Of a stretch of 64,000 nucleotides of DNA, positions 52,654-60,477 are shown piece by piece (the first letter of the stretch is position 1; every line of letters starts with the position of its first letter). The stretch is from Propionibacterium sp. oral taxon 192 str. F0372 (GTDB lineage Bacteria; Actinomycetota; Actinomycetes; Propionibacteriales; Propionibacteriaceae), in contig NZ_KE340297.1 in assembly GCF_000413315.1 (NCBI RefSeq), positions 1,200,736-1,264,735 of the forward strand, in the 5' to 3' direction. The notes under the pieces were generated by a model, which was not told where the DNA came from, did no database searches, and worked only from the letters and a program-made list of their open reading frames with translations. The translations under genes were made by a program, and so were the position numbers.

Positions 52654-52992
52654 TCAATTGTTGAGCGAATCGATGCGCTCGCGAATTTTCGAAGCGACAT
52701 CCTTGTTATTTGTCTCGGTCGCCGTGTAGTCTGCCGCCGATGCCGCCAACTCATCACCGATCGAAAGAACCAATTTCCCGACCGATGACAAGAATTCCTG
52801 ATGTGAATTAGTGGTGTAGGGCTCGGCGGTCTCCACCGAACCTTTCATGATCAGTCCAAAAGCCGTGGTGTCCGGTGGAACGAGAATAGTTGTTAAATCT
52901 TTGAGAGCTTCTCCCACCACAGTCATCTGTGTTGAGCCATTGGTGAGACCAGCTTCCATGAACGACAACATGTCAAAGGAAAGAGCGGACAT
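52654..52992 (-). CDS. EspC-like small helical T7SS protein
   Basis: A 112-residue helical protein starting MSALSFDMLSFMEAG (ATG 52992 with gggagg upstream). It has two long helices and a C-terminus ADYTATETNNKDVASK, the short acidic Y-x3-E-x-N tail position of EspC-like substrates. It lies 12 bp ahead of the lipase effector and 1 bp behind the YbaB-like gene, so all three are one operon. Its role as co-secreted partner of the lipase is inferred. Confidence 0.62.
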   Translation of the reverse strand: MSALSFDMLSFMEAGLTNGSTQMTVVGEALKDLTTILVPPDTTAFGLIMKGSVETAEPYTTNSHQEFLSSVGKLVLSIGDELAASAADYTATETNNKDVASKIRERIDSLNN

Positions 52993-52993
52993 G

Positions 52994-53740
52994 TCAAACC
53001 TCCCGGATGATGTTTGTAGGATCAATGCGGAGCGCGCCGAGCCCCTCGGTTATGGCCTCGGCGAGAACAGTGGCAAGTTCCATAGCAGACAATCGTTCAA
53101 TGGCAGGGCGGAACTTCACCGAGGATAACCGGCCCGACCGGTCCACCGTCACTGTCAGATGCTCGGTCACCACCTGGTGTTCTCTTGCCGAGTTCACGGC
53201 CTCAATGGTTGCCCGAACTACTGCTTCACTTCGAGCTCGTGCCCATTCGTTGTAGCCCTGATCCGGAGCATCAGGATCCATGTATGGGCGCAGAACTGCG
53301 GAGCCCTCCTCTGCCATGCGCGCGACCGCTTCAGCCAGACCGGCAGGGGGTGTGTAAGGACCCATGTCGGCCATTGGTGGGATGGTCACCTGGCACATCT
53401 CAATCGGGAAGTCCGGATCATCCTCAGCAACATTGCGGGCGAGCCGAATGTTACGCATATGGCGACGCTCCACGCCGTCGGTAATGCCAAGAGAATCGGT
53501 GAGTGCTCCTTGGACCCTCATCACTGAAGTACTCATCTCGATCATCGATTTTGACGAGAAGCTCTCGGCGAACCCGATGGCCTGGATCTCCCCAGAAGCT
53601 GAAAGGCGCAATTGTGTCAAACCATCATTGGCTGTCACATTGCTGTTGACGATGGCAGCCTTCAACTGTTTCCCTCGGCGCCGCCATTCAGCCGCATGCC
53701 GTCGCGAGCGAGTATTCAACTCCTGCATCGGATCAGTCAT
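52994..53740 (-). CDS. Double YbaB/EbfC-like protein of the lipase cassette
   Basis: A 248-residue protein containing two YbaB-like units. The first is at about residues 15-95 (TANDGLTQLRLSASGEIQAIGF), the second at about 165-245 (EHLTVTVDRSGRLSSVKFRPAIERLSAMELATVLAEAITEG), with a Pro/Met-rich linker between. YbaB forms dimers; here one chain holds both halves, so it may act as a monomeric equivalent. Sister cassettes have single-unit versions at 16408 and 60174. It starts the operon of EspC-like and lipase genes. The function of YbaB-like proteins in T7SS cassettes is unknown. Confidence 0.6.
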   Translation of the reverse strand: MTDPMQELNTRSRRHAAEWRRRGKQLKAAIVNSNVTANDGLTQLRLSASGEIQAIGFAESFSSKSMIEMSTSVMRVQGALTDSLGITDGVERRHMRNIRLARNVAEDDPDFPIEMCQVTIPPMADMGPYTPPAGLAEAVARMAEEGSAVLRPYMDPDAPDQGYNEWARARSEAVVRATIEAVNSAREHQVVTEHLTVTVDRSGRLSSVKFRPAIERLSAMELATVLAEAITEGLGALRIDPTNIIREV

Positions 53741-53956
53741 ATAACACTCCCATCTATTCTCGGATACAGCAACAGAACCAAGGCTAACCCCTCGCCAGGG
53801 TACGCGGCGGGGTATCCCTGGTCATTAACTGATGTTGAGTATTGACATGAGTTCTACGGACTAGCTGATCTTGAGTCTCTTCACTTAATACCTGGAGTCA
53901 AGAACTGTGGGTAGTCCTCTCATACGAGCGAGGATGTAGGAGCGGACTCAGTGAGT
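53741..53956. promoter_or_regulatory. AT-richer gap between the T7SS cassette and hemD
   Basis: These 216 bp are less GC-rich than the hem genes and hold the probable promoter of the T7SS cassette. A hairpin (CCAGGG near 53797 with CCCTGG near 53817) lies near the cassette start. It separates hemD from the inserted cassette; otherwise I see no element. Confidence 0.4.
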
Positions 53957-54667
53957 TCAGCCGGTGGCGCGGATGGTCTCGGCGACGTGGTCGGGGGCGG
54001 TGTGTGTGATTGTCACCGGCTGCCAGCCCAGATGCTCGGCTTCCGCGGTGGTGGATGGGCCGACGGCGAACACCTGGACTGTGCCTGCTGCCCAGTGCTC
54101 GGTTAGCGCGCGGACCGCGGAGGGGGAACGCAGCAGTACCCCGTCGACCTCGCCTGGGTCAGGCAGGGCGGGATCGGGGACCGGAACCATGGAGTAGACC
54201 GCCGCAGTGTGCACCTGCCAACCCCGCAATCCCAACCCCATCGCCAGGGTCGGTCTGGCCAGGGCGGACTGGGGTAGTAGGGCGACACCGGGAGGCAGAT
54301 TATCGATTTCCTCCAGCAGATCGGCGGCGCTCACCCCGGAGCCTGTGTGGGTCACCTTCGCAGCTACCTGGGGTAGGGAGGCTGCTGTACGGGCACCCAC
54401 CGTCCAGATCTCCAGACCGGCAGCGATACCCCTGGCCAAGTGAGCCTCCAGGTCGGGAACCAGATTGGCCCAGGCCTGCCAGGTGCGTGGTGAGGTGAGG
54501 AACAGAACCCCACCCCGGGACATCCGTACGGCTAGGCCGGTTGCATCACCGGTGTCGGCGGGCTGCACCATCTGCAGCAGCGGCACTGTTATCGAGTCGA
54601 TCCCCACCGTGGCAAGCGCTTTTTCGTCGGTGGTGTTGCGATCGGGGCGAACCAGCAGGATCTTCAT
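53957..54667 (-). CDS. hemD: HemD: uroporphyrinogen-III synthase
   Basis: A 236-residue bilobal protein of the HemD family, which closes hydroxymethylbilane to uroporphyrinogen III with inversion of ring D. It has an N-terminal ILLVRPDRN, FLTSPRTWQAWANLVP near 57-72, and a C-terminal VFAVGPSTTAEAEHLG near 195-210. Sequence is poorly conserved in the family, so the assignment also rests on coupling to hemC by a 4-base overlap (ATGA). It feeds both heme and cobalamin synthesis. Confidence 0.88.
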   Translation of the reverse strand: MKILLVRPDRNTTDEKALATVGIDSITVPLLQMVQPADTGDATGLAVRMSRGGVLFLTSPRTWQAWANLVPDLEAHLARGIAAGLEIWTVGARTAASLPQVAAKVTHTGSGVSAADLLEEIDNLPPGVALLPQSALARPTLAMGLGLRGWQVHTAAVYSMVPVPDPALPDPGEVDGVLLRSPSAVRALTEHWAAGTVQVFAVGPSTTAEAEHLGWQPVTITHTAPDHVAETIRATG

Positions 54668-55560
54668 TGGCGTGCATCACCCAGCAGCGCGTCGCACACC
54701 ATCGCCCCGAGAGCGGTGGCCTCGAATTGTGTTGTCACCACGCCTGTGCGGGAGATCCTGGCGTAGTTGATGCCACGGTGTTCGCTGATCTCGACGTGGA
54801 GTTGGAGGTGGATGTCGTCGATCCAGGTGGCGAGGGCTCCGATCGCGGTTGTGCAGGTGGCTTCCAACCCACCCAGCACCGAACGCTCGGCGACGGCGGC
54901 CAGCCGGGTGGGCAGGTCATCGATCACCGATAGTTGCCCGGCGAGTTCCTCGGTGCGGCATTCGACAGCCAATACCCCTTGTGCTGGGGCAGGAAGAATG
55001 AGTTCGGGCTCGATGAATGCGGTGATTCGCCCGGCGTATCCCAGCCTTTCGAGGCCGGCTGCAGCCAACACCGAGGCATCTACCTCCCCGGAATCCGCCT
55101 TGGCTAGGCGGGTGTCGACGTTGCCACGGATCGGGATGATTTGCAGATCGGGTCGCACCCGGTGGAGACCTTTTGCCCGCCGTGGGCTGGAGGTGCCTAT
55201 CCGGGCTCCGGTGGGTAGTTCGTGGGGGCCCAGACCCGCGGGGCAGTAGATGGCGTCGCGCGGGTCGGCGCGAGGCGGGAAGGCGGCGATGGTCAGCCCG
55301 GGCACCGGTGCCGAGGGTAGGTCTTTGGCCGAGTGCACCGCTAGGTCGACCTCTCCGCTGAGCAGGGCGTCGCGCAGGGTGGCTACGAAAGCCCCTGGGC
55401 GTTTCGGGGCATCCAGTGGGATGGTGAGGTCGTCACCTTCGGATCGGATGGTGACGAGTTCTACTTCATACCCGGTGGCTGCTGTGATCATATCGGCAAC
55501 CAGCCCCGATTGGGTGCGGGCCAGCAGTGATCCGCGGGTGCCGAGTCTCAGTGCGGTCAT
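54664..55560 (-). CDS. hemC: HemC: hydroxymethylbilane synthase (porphobilinogen deaminase)
   Basis: A 298-residue enzyme polymerising four porphobilinogen units. Visible motifs are RLGTRGSLLARTQS at the start, VHSAKDLPS near 77-85 with the Asp, TSSPRRAKGL near 124-133, and GNVDTRL near 145-151. The dipyrromethane cofactor Cys is in GGLEATCTTAIGA near residue 236. It lies 12 bp behind hemA and overlaps hemD. Confidence 0.94.
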   Translation of the reverse strand: MTALRLGTRGSLLARTQSGLVADMITAATGYEVELVTIRSEGDDLTIPLDAPKRPGAFVATLRDALLSGEVDLAVHSAKDLPSAPVPGLTIAAFPPRADPRDAIYCPAGLGPHELPTGARIGTSSPRRAKGLHRVRPDLQIIPIRGNVDTRLAKADSGEVDASVLAAAGLERLGYAGRITAFIEPELILPAPAQGVLAVECRTEELAGQLSVIDDLPTRLAAVAERSVLGGLEATCTTAIGALATWIDDIHLQLHVEISEHRGINYARISRTGVVTTQFEATALGAMVCDALLGDARQ

Positions 55561-55572
55561 TGTCTCCCCTCC

Positions 55573-56790
55573 TCAGCGCTTGATGTCTAAACCAAAGGCC
55601 AGTTCGATGGCGCGGGTGAATTCCTCAATGCGGTCTTCGCGGGCTGCTTTCCCGGCCTGCGCGGTGGGGGTGTGCAGCCAGGCATTGGTGACTCGGTGCA
55701 GGGTGCGGCTCACAGTGTCGGCAGTGGCCGGGTCGGTGTGCGCAGCGATGTGCGCCATCTCGCGTTCCACCAGGTGATTCATCTGGTCACGCAGGGCGCG
55801 GATGGCGGGATCTGCTTCCCGGGTGCGCTCGTTGATCATGTGCTCTTTGACGGCCTCGGTAACCATGTGGTGGGCGGTGCGTTCCGCCTCCACCTGGCCT
55901 TCGGGGACGTGGGCGGCGATGTCGTCGAGGTCGATCAGTCGTGCCCCGTCGATTCCGGCGATGACCGGGTCCACGTCGCGGCCCAGGGCCAAGTCGACGA
56001 TCACCAGCTCGTCGTTGCGTCGTTGGGTGACCCGGCGAACCAGCTCGGGGGTGATGGTGCGTACCCCGGTGCCCGAGCAGCACACGACCAGATTGCAGGA
56101 GTGCAGGGCGTCGTCCAGGTCTTCTGCCGAAACTTGTGTACCAGGATGACTACGGGTGAAGGCGATTGCTCGGCCGGAGACTGAATGAACGATGACCTTG
56201 GCTCCGCGTCGTTGCAGGTCGGCGGTGACCACCCCCGCGTAGGAGCCAGTGCCCAGGATGAGTACTTCGTGGTCCTTGACCGGACCGTGCCGGTGTTCGG
56301 CGAGGTCGATGCCGATGGATGCGACCGACCGTCCCAGGGATCGCAGGGTGGTGCCTGCCGAAATGCGCTTGGAGCAGCTGAGGGCTGCCTGGAAAAGCCG
56401 GTGCAGCATGGGGGAGGAGTGCGGGGTCCCGATGAGGGCCGCGCGCACCTGCCCGACGATTTCGTTTTCCCCGATGACCATCGAGTCCAGGCCGCAGGAG
56501 ACCTCGAAGAGGTGAGTGACCGCGGTGCAGCCGGTGCGCACGTCGATGCGTCCGGCAAGTTCGGTGGCTTTCTGGGCGACGAGGATGTCGCGGATCTGCC
56601 GGACGCTGTGGTGGAGTTTGTCTACGTCGAGGTAGACCTCGCACCGGTTGCAGGTGGCGACGGTGATCAGCCCGTTGACTCCTTCGAGACCAGCGATTGC
56701 ACCGGTTGCTGCGGACAGCTGTTGCGAGAACGCGGTGAGTTCGTCGGTGGTCGTCTGGTGGTGCGACACCCCTATTGCAAGCACGGGCAC
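55573..56790 (-). CDS. hemA: HemA: glutamyl-tRNA reductase
   Basis: A 405-residue enzyme reducing glutamyl-tRNA to glutamate-1-semialdehyde for HemL. Motifs are IGVSHHQTTTDEL near 6-18, TCNRCEVYLDV near 46-56 with the catalytic Cys, HLFEVSCGLDSMVIGENEI near 93-111, and the NADPH-binding domain with LGTGSYAGV near 173-181. GTG 56790 is the start. It heads hemA-hemC-hemD; hemB and hemL come only after the inserted T7SS cassette. Confidence 0.95.
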   Translation of the reverse strand: MPVLAIGVSHHQTTTDELTAFSQQLSAATGAIAGLEGVNGLITVATCNRCEVYLDVDKLHHSVRQIRDILVAQKATELAGRIDVRTGCTAVTHLFEVSCGLDSMVIGENEIVGQVRAALIGTPHSSPMLHRLFQAALSCSKRISAGTTLRSLGRSVASIGIDLAEHRHGPVKDHEVLILGTGSYAGVVTADLQRRGAKVIVHSVSGRAIAFTRSHPGTQVSAEDLDDALHSCNLVVCCSGTGVRTITPELVRRVTQRRNDELVIVDLALGRDVDPVIAGIDGARLIDLDDIAAHVPEGQVEAERTAHHMVTEAVKEHMINERTREADPAIRALRDQMNHLVEREMAHIAAHTDPATADTVSRTLHRVTNAWLHTPTAQAGKAAREDRIEEFTRAIELAFGLDIKR

Positions 56791-56956
56791 GTGACAACCC
56801 TAGCTGCTTGGTGTGGCAGCCCTGTCAACCGTGGGCGGCAGTTGTGGCGGGCGAGGATCAACTGCTGAGTATGTGCATGGCTCGGTGGTGTCCACGTGCC
56901 CGTTCCGGCATCACATCGATGTCGGAGCCTTCTTCCTCGGGCGTGGAAGGCCGGTG

Positions 56957-57670
56957 TTATCGGATGGGTTTGAGGGTTCCGTTGGCCAGCAGGTGGTGGT
57001 GGAGGGTGGTGATCATGTGGTCGGTGACGTCTTGGTAGTGGGGTGCTGTTTGGATGATGGTTCCTTCGTTGAAGGGGATTGTTTTGCCGATGGGTACGTC
57101 GGTGAGGTGAACGTTTTTGAAGTAGTTAATCCATCCGACTATGGGATAAAAATCGGGAGGGTCTTGGAGGTACAGCCAAGGACGGTTTTCCCATGTGACG
57201 GCGTCGGGGTTCCAGTGGGTGATCTGGCATTTCACGAGGTTGAAGGCCATGTCTGGGTCGTAGATCCCGGTGGTGTCCTCACGAGGATCACGAAACTCTA
57301 GATAGCAGGAGTTGAGTGGAAGAGTTTTGGGAAGATCATATGCCCCTGCTTGTAGTGCCATAGCTACATCAAGTTGTGGATTGTTCACCAGTATATCCGA
57401 AAATCCGAGTTCTTTTATGATGTATCGTTGGGGTTCTTCGATGGTGGCATCACTCCAGTGTCGTCCTGCTTCGAGGCGAGCGGTGAGTGAGGCCGCGTCA
57501 AGGTCGACAGGTTTGTCGAGGCGGTAGCGTTTTTTGCCCTGGGTGAACCAGTGAGACAGGGCAGGATTCAACCTACCGATATCGGCAATGAACCCAGCCC
57601 ATTGCCGACCAACATCCGCAATGGACTGCGACCTACTACCCCAATACGCAAAACATCTGCTTTCTTCCAT
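56957..57670 (-). CDS. Imm52-like immunity protein, distal copy
   Basis: A 237-residue protein with the Imm52 pattern as I recall it: a small-Tyr/His-Trp-Gly start (AYWGSR), an Asp-containing helix and LNPALSHWFTQGKKR near 34-48. Imm52 proteins are antidotes of Tox-REase-5 toxins, and exactly such a toxin is encoded upstream. This copy is about 86% identical to the next one (32 differences counted by eye), with no length change. Differences cluster at residues 86-106 and 161-177. It is the last gene of the cassette and AT-richer than the chromosome around it. Confidence 0.7.
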   Translation of the reverse strand: MEESRCFAYWGSRSQSIADVGRQWAGFIADIGRLNPALSHWFTQGKKRYRLDKPVDLDAASLTARLEAGRHWSDATIEEPQRYIIKELGFSDILVNNPQLDVAMALQAGAYDLPKTLPLNSCYLEFRDPREDTTGIYDPDMAFNLVKCQITHWNPDAVTWENRPWLYLQDPPDFYPIVGWINYFKNVHLTDVPIGKTIPFNEGTIIQTAPHYQDVTDHMITTLHHHLLANGTLKPIR

Positions 57671-57682
57671 TATGACATGATC

Positions 57683-57745
57683 CTATGCCGACACATGAAT
57701 AACCTCAATACCGGACACGTCATTGTCACGAAACAACTTGTTTGG
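57683..57745 (-). pseudogene. Leftover C-terminus of the REase toxin between immunity copies
   Basis: This 63-bp stretch encodes PNKLFRDNDVSGIEVIHVSA and a stop, matching the last residues of the intact toxin (RRLFHDNDVFGIEVVHVPA). The distance from its stop to the next immunity start is 12 bp, exactly as after the real toxin. It is the scar of a 794-bp duplication that carried the toxin tail along with the immunity gene. Confidence 0.8.
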
Positions 57746-57750
57746 TGTTT

Positions 57751-58464
57751 TTATCGGATGGGTTTGAGGGTTCCGTTGGTCAGCAGGTGGTGGTGGAGGG
57801 TGGTGATCATGTGGTCGGTGACGTCTTGGTAGTGGGGTGCTGTTTGGATGATGGTTCCCTCGTTGAACGGGATTGTTTTGCCGATGGGTACGTCGGTGAG
57901 GTGAACGTTTTTGAAGTAGTTGATCCACCCGACTACAGGACGAGACTCTAATGGCTCTTGGAGCAGTATCCATGGGTAACAGCGCCATGTGACGGCGTCG
58001 GGGTTCCAGTGGGTTATCTGGCATTTCACTAGATCCAGGGCCATGTCTGGGTCGTAGATTCCGGTGGTGTCTTCGCGGGGATCATTAAACTCTAGATAGC
58101 AGGAGTTGAGTGGAAGAGTTTTGGGTAGATCATATGCCCCTGCCTGGATTTTCATGGTCACATCAATGTCTGGGTTGTTAACCAACAAATCATGGTAACC
58201 GAGTTCTTCTATGATGTATCGTTGGGGTTCTTCGATGGTGGCATCAGTCCAGTGCCGTCCTGCTTCGAGGCGGGCGGTGAGTGAGGCTGCGTCAAGGTCA
58301 ACGGGTTTGTCGAGGCAGTAGCGTTTTTTGCCCTGGGTGAACCAGTGAGACAGGGTAGGATTCAACCTACCGATATCGGCAATGAACCCAGCCCATTGCC
58401 GACCAACATCTGCAATGGGCTGCGGCCTGCTACCCCAATGCGCGATGCATTTGCTTTCTTCCAT
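57751..58464 (-). CDS. Imm52-like immunity protein, toxin-proximal copy
   Basis: A 237-residue paralogue of the distal copy, starting MEESKCIAHWGSRPQ and keeping almost all of the Imm52-like core. It starts 12 bp after the toxin stop, the ordinary immunity position. ATG 58464 is preferred over an in-frame start three bases upstream. It presumably neutralises the adjacent Tox-REase-5-like protein in the cytoplasm. Compared with the distal copy, changes concentrate in two patches that may be the toxin-contact surface. Confidence 0.75.
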   Translation of the reverse strand: MEESKCIAHWGSRPQPIADVGRQWAGFIADIGRLNPTLSHWFTQGKKRYCLDKPVDLDAASLTARLEAGRHWTDATIEEPQRYIIEELGYHDLLVNNPDIDVTMKIQAGAYDLPKTLPLNSCYLEFNDPREDTTGIYDPDMALDLVKCQITHWNPDAVTWRCYPWILLQEPLESRPVVGWINYFKNVHLTDVPIGKTIPFNEGTIIQTAPHYQDVTDHMITTLHHHLLTNGTLKPIR

Positions 58465-58476
58465 CATGCCATCATC

Positions 58477-58998
58477 CTATGCTGGCACGTGAACAACCTC
58501 AATACCAAACACGTCATTGTCGTGAAACAGCCTTCGAATGGCATCGACTGCCTCTGGTTCCGCTACCCGCCACTGAACAGGAGTAGTGCCTGCTGCTTTG
58601 AGCTGATTCTTGGCTTGAGTGAGCATGGCCTCGCCTCCGGTGTCGAGCCACCATTTTTGGAATCTTCCATTCTTGATGAAGTGTGCGTAGCCGGGGCCTT
58701 TCGCTTCGACGAGGAAACCGTTCTCGAAGCCATCAAACTTCACAGTGTTGACCACGTAGGCGGTATTAGGTGACGACCCGGTGACCTTTGCCTGATAAGC
58801 ACGAGCCCGCGGTGACATGGCCTCATTGACATTACGCCACGCTCCCGGCCCAGTCTTCTTGGCGCCGGTGGTGATCGCCGCACGAGGTGGAGCAGGCCCG
58901 ATCTGTTTCAACCCAGGACGCAACGCCTTATTGAACCGCTCCAACACGCTACGCAGAATCGACGCCCCAGCCTTACCCAACCCCCTGGTGGCAGCCAT
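58477..58998 (-). CDS. Tox-REase-5-like nuclease toxin of a T7SS cassette
   Basis: A 173-residue protein. After a Gly/Ala/Lys-rich entry region (about 1-65) it has the restriction-endonuclease-fold core: VNTVKFDGFENGFLVEAKGPGY near residues 82-103, giving the D-x(n)-E-A-K metal-binding pattern of Tox-REase-5 proteins, and NGRFQKWWLDTGGEAML near 108-124. It should cleave DNA. Its ATG 58998 overlaps the stop of the CpnT-N-like carrier gene (TGATG), so carrier and toxin, usually fused in one protein, are separate but translationally coupled here. The gene is followed by two immunity copies. Confidence 0.72.
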   Translation of the reverse strand: MAATRGLGKAGASILRSVLERFNKALRPGLKQIGPAPPRAAITTGAKKTGPGAWRNVNEAMSPRARAYQAKVTGSSPNTAYVVNTVKFDGFENGFLVEAKGPGYAHFIKNGRFQKWWLDTGGEAMLTQAKNQLKAAGTTPVQWRVAEPEAVDAIRRLFHDNDVFGIEVVHVPA

Positions 58999-59459
58999 CA
59001 ACCCTCACCCATAATCGTGGACGCCACCTTGTCGATTGCGGCATTGATCGCGAACCGGATCGCGAATTTCACCCCGATCGATAACGGGCCACCCGCCAAT
59101 GAGGCAGCAGCAATCACCAACTGTGCCGCCACTGCCACCTTCATCGCCAACACGATCGTGGACGCCACATCAGCCACCTCGGCACCCGCCACCGCCCCGG
59201 CACCCATCGACGACAACACATCCAGTTCGCTGCCATCGTTGCGTAACGTATTCAACGCCACTTCAACCCACTCGCCCTGGTTGTTGTTGCGCACATGCCC
59301 TACCGCAGATTCCAGCTCGTCATGCTGGGCGTCGATCGTTGCCGACAACTGCCTAAACGCATCCCCCAGCTCCTTGAGCACATCCTCGTTGGTGGTGGGC
59401 CAATTGAACCCCAGATAATTGAGCGCCGTCGCAGCCTGCGATGGAAGCATGAACGCCAC
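58998..59459 (-). CDS. CpnT-N-like carrier protein of the REase-toxin cassette
   Basis: A 153-residue paralogue of the gene at 17151-17642. The start MLPSQAATALNYLGFNWPTTNED and a shared Ala-rich hydrophobic tail (STIVLAMKVAVAAQLVIAAASLAGG near 92-116) show it. GTG 59459 is chosen because it gives the same N-terminal length as the paralogue and has ggggtg upstream. It presumably delivers the toxin, encoded next and coupled, through the ESX machine. It contains GEWVEVA near 61-67 as its WXG-like turn. Confidence 0.68.
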   Translation of the reverse strand: MAFMLPSQAATALNYLGFNWPTTNEDVLKELGDAFRQLSATIDAQHDELESAVGHVRNNNQGEWVEVALNTLRNDGSELDVLSSMGAGAVAGAEVADVASTIVLAMKVAVAAQLVIAAASLAGGPLSIGVKFAIRFAINAAIDKVASTIMGEG

Positions 59460-59464
59460 CTGAA

Positions 59465-59776
59465 TCACCCCATTGCTTCCACGACACCGGTATTGTCGGC
59501 TTCGACCTGCTCCCACGCCACGGCAGTCTCTTCCATCGCCGCAGCAGACTCACCAAGCACCTCCACGACATCACCGCATCGTTCAGCGACAAACTGGGCG
59601 CCAAACGGGAACACCACCGAGATCGCCATATCGGCCACGGTCTGTGGCCCACCAGGACACAACCGGCCCGCATCGAAACCATCCATCACACCCTGCGCGC
59701 CCAACGCCTCGGCCACCTGCCGATACACCCCCGCAGCCCTGCGCCAGGTCTCAGGAGTCACCTCATAGTCACCCAT
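59465..59776 (-). CDS. EspC-like small T7SS protein of the REase cassette
   Basis: A 103-residue helical protein of the same kind as the products at 16811 and 52654: YEVTPETWRRAAGVYRQVAEAL at the start, a loop with Gly/Asp/Pro, and a second helix ending AVAWEQVEADNTGVVEAMG, whose EADNT matches the 16811 protein. It overlaps the YbaB-like gene by one base and precedes the carrier gene by five bases. It is likely co-secreted with the carrier. Confidence 0.67.
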   Translation of the reverse strand: MGDYEVTPETWRRAAGVYRQVAEALGAQGVMDGFDAGRLCPGGPQTVADMAISVVFPFGAQFVAERCGDVVEVLGESAAAMEETAVAWEQVEADNTGVVEAMG

Positions 59777-60174
59777 CAGCCAACCCGCCCCCGCAACTCA
59801 TCGACCAACTGGTCGAACGCACCCGACAACCGCTCCGAGAGCTCCTGCAACCCTCCAGAACCCATCGCCTCAGCCAGTTCCTGCTCGGTCTCCATCTGGC
59901 GGGCAAAGAACTTCATCAACCCATCATTGAATGCCTCCGCCAAACGGGCCTCCATCTCCTCCAGCTCGGCTTCCGGGAACCACAGATGATCCAACCGCAC
60001 CCGGCTCACCCGGTAGTTGCGGATCGTCACCTCCACCAAACCACCGGCATCAACCCCAACCACAGGCTCCGGCACATCGACCAGCTCCCACTGCGGATTA
60101 CTGGCATTCGCCGTCGCTACCTTCTGCGAGACCTCGATACCCTGGCGTACCAACTCCACAAACGATTCCGACAT
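59776..60174 (-). CDS. YbaB-like protein heading the REase-toxin cassette
   Basis: A 132-residue protein with a YbaB-like order of helix, beta-meander (GGLVEVTIRNYRVSRVRL near 45-62) and long C-terminal helices. It corresponds to the 16408 gene of the sister cassette. ATG 60174 has ggaagg upstream and overlaps the stop of a short upstream ORF (TGATG). It begins the cassette YbaB-EspC-CpnT-N-toxin-immunity. Confidence 0.62.
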   Translation of the reverse strand: MSESFVELVRQGIEVSQKVATANASNPQWELVDVPEPVVGVDAGGLVEVTIRNYRVSRVRLDHLWFPEAELEEMEARLAEAFNDGLMKFFARQMETEQELAEAMGSGGLQELSERLSGAFDQLVDELRGRVG

Positions 60175-60365
60175 CACATGCCTTCCTGCACTGTGGCTTC
60201 ACCTGCTCCCCAGACCATCATCCGCACACCAGCCCGGTCAACACCCAACAAAGCATTCACCTCTGTATCGACAGCAAACACCCTAGTCGCTGCGAAAGAA
60301 AACCCTCGGATCCACGACGTGGGGCCACACCGCGACGCCGGTACCACGACCAAGCATCCCTCCAC
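60174..60365 (-). CDS. Short ORF coupled to the YbaB-like gene
   Basis: A 63-residue frame from GTG 60365 ending in a TGA that overlaps the next ATG. The second half (NALLGVDRAGVRMMVWGAGEA) looks protein-like, but the first half is Cys/Ser/Arg-mixed and a second frame over it (VLTKDRQACGGMLGRGTG) looks equally coding, so this may be a frameshift-damaged relic. The remaining part of the 475-bp gap to the cobalamin genes is the riboswitch. Confidence 0.3.
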   Translation of the reverse strand: MEGCLVVVPASRCGPTSWIRGFSFAATRVFAVDTEVNALLGVDRAGVRMMVWGAGEATVQEGM

Positions 60366-60477
60366 ATGCCTGCCGATCCTTCGTCAGCACCTCACCAAAC
60401 CACTCAAACCTGCAACCAGTAGGGGATCAACGCCGTCGTGTGGCGCAGGAACATCATGGTGTGGCTATGCTTTCCCC

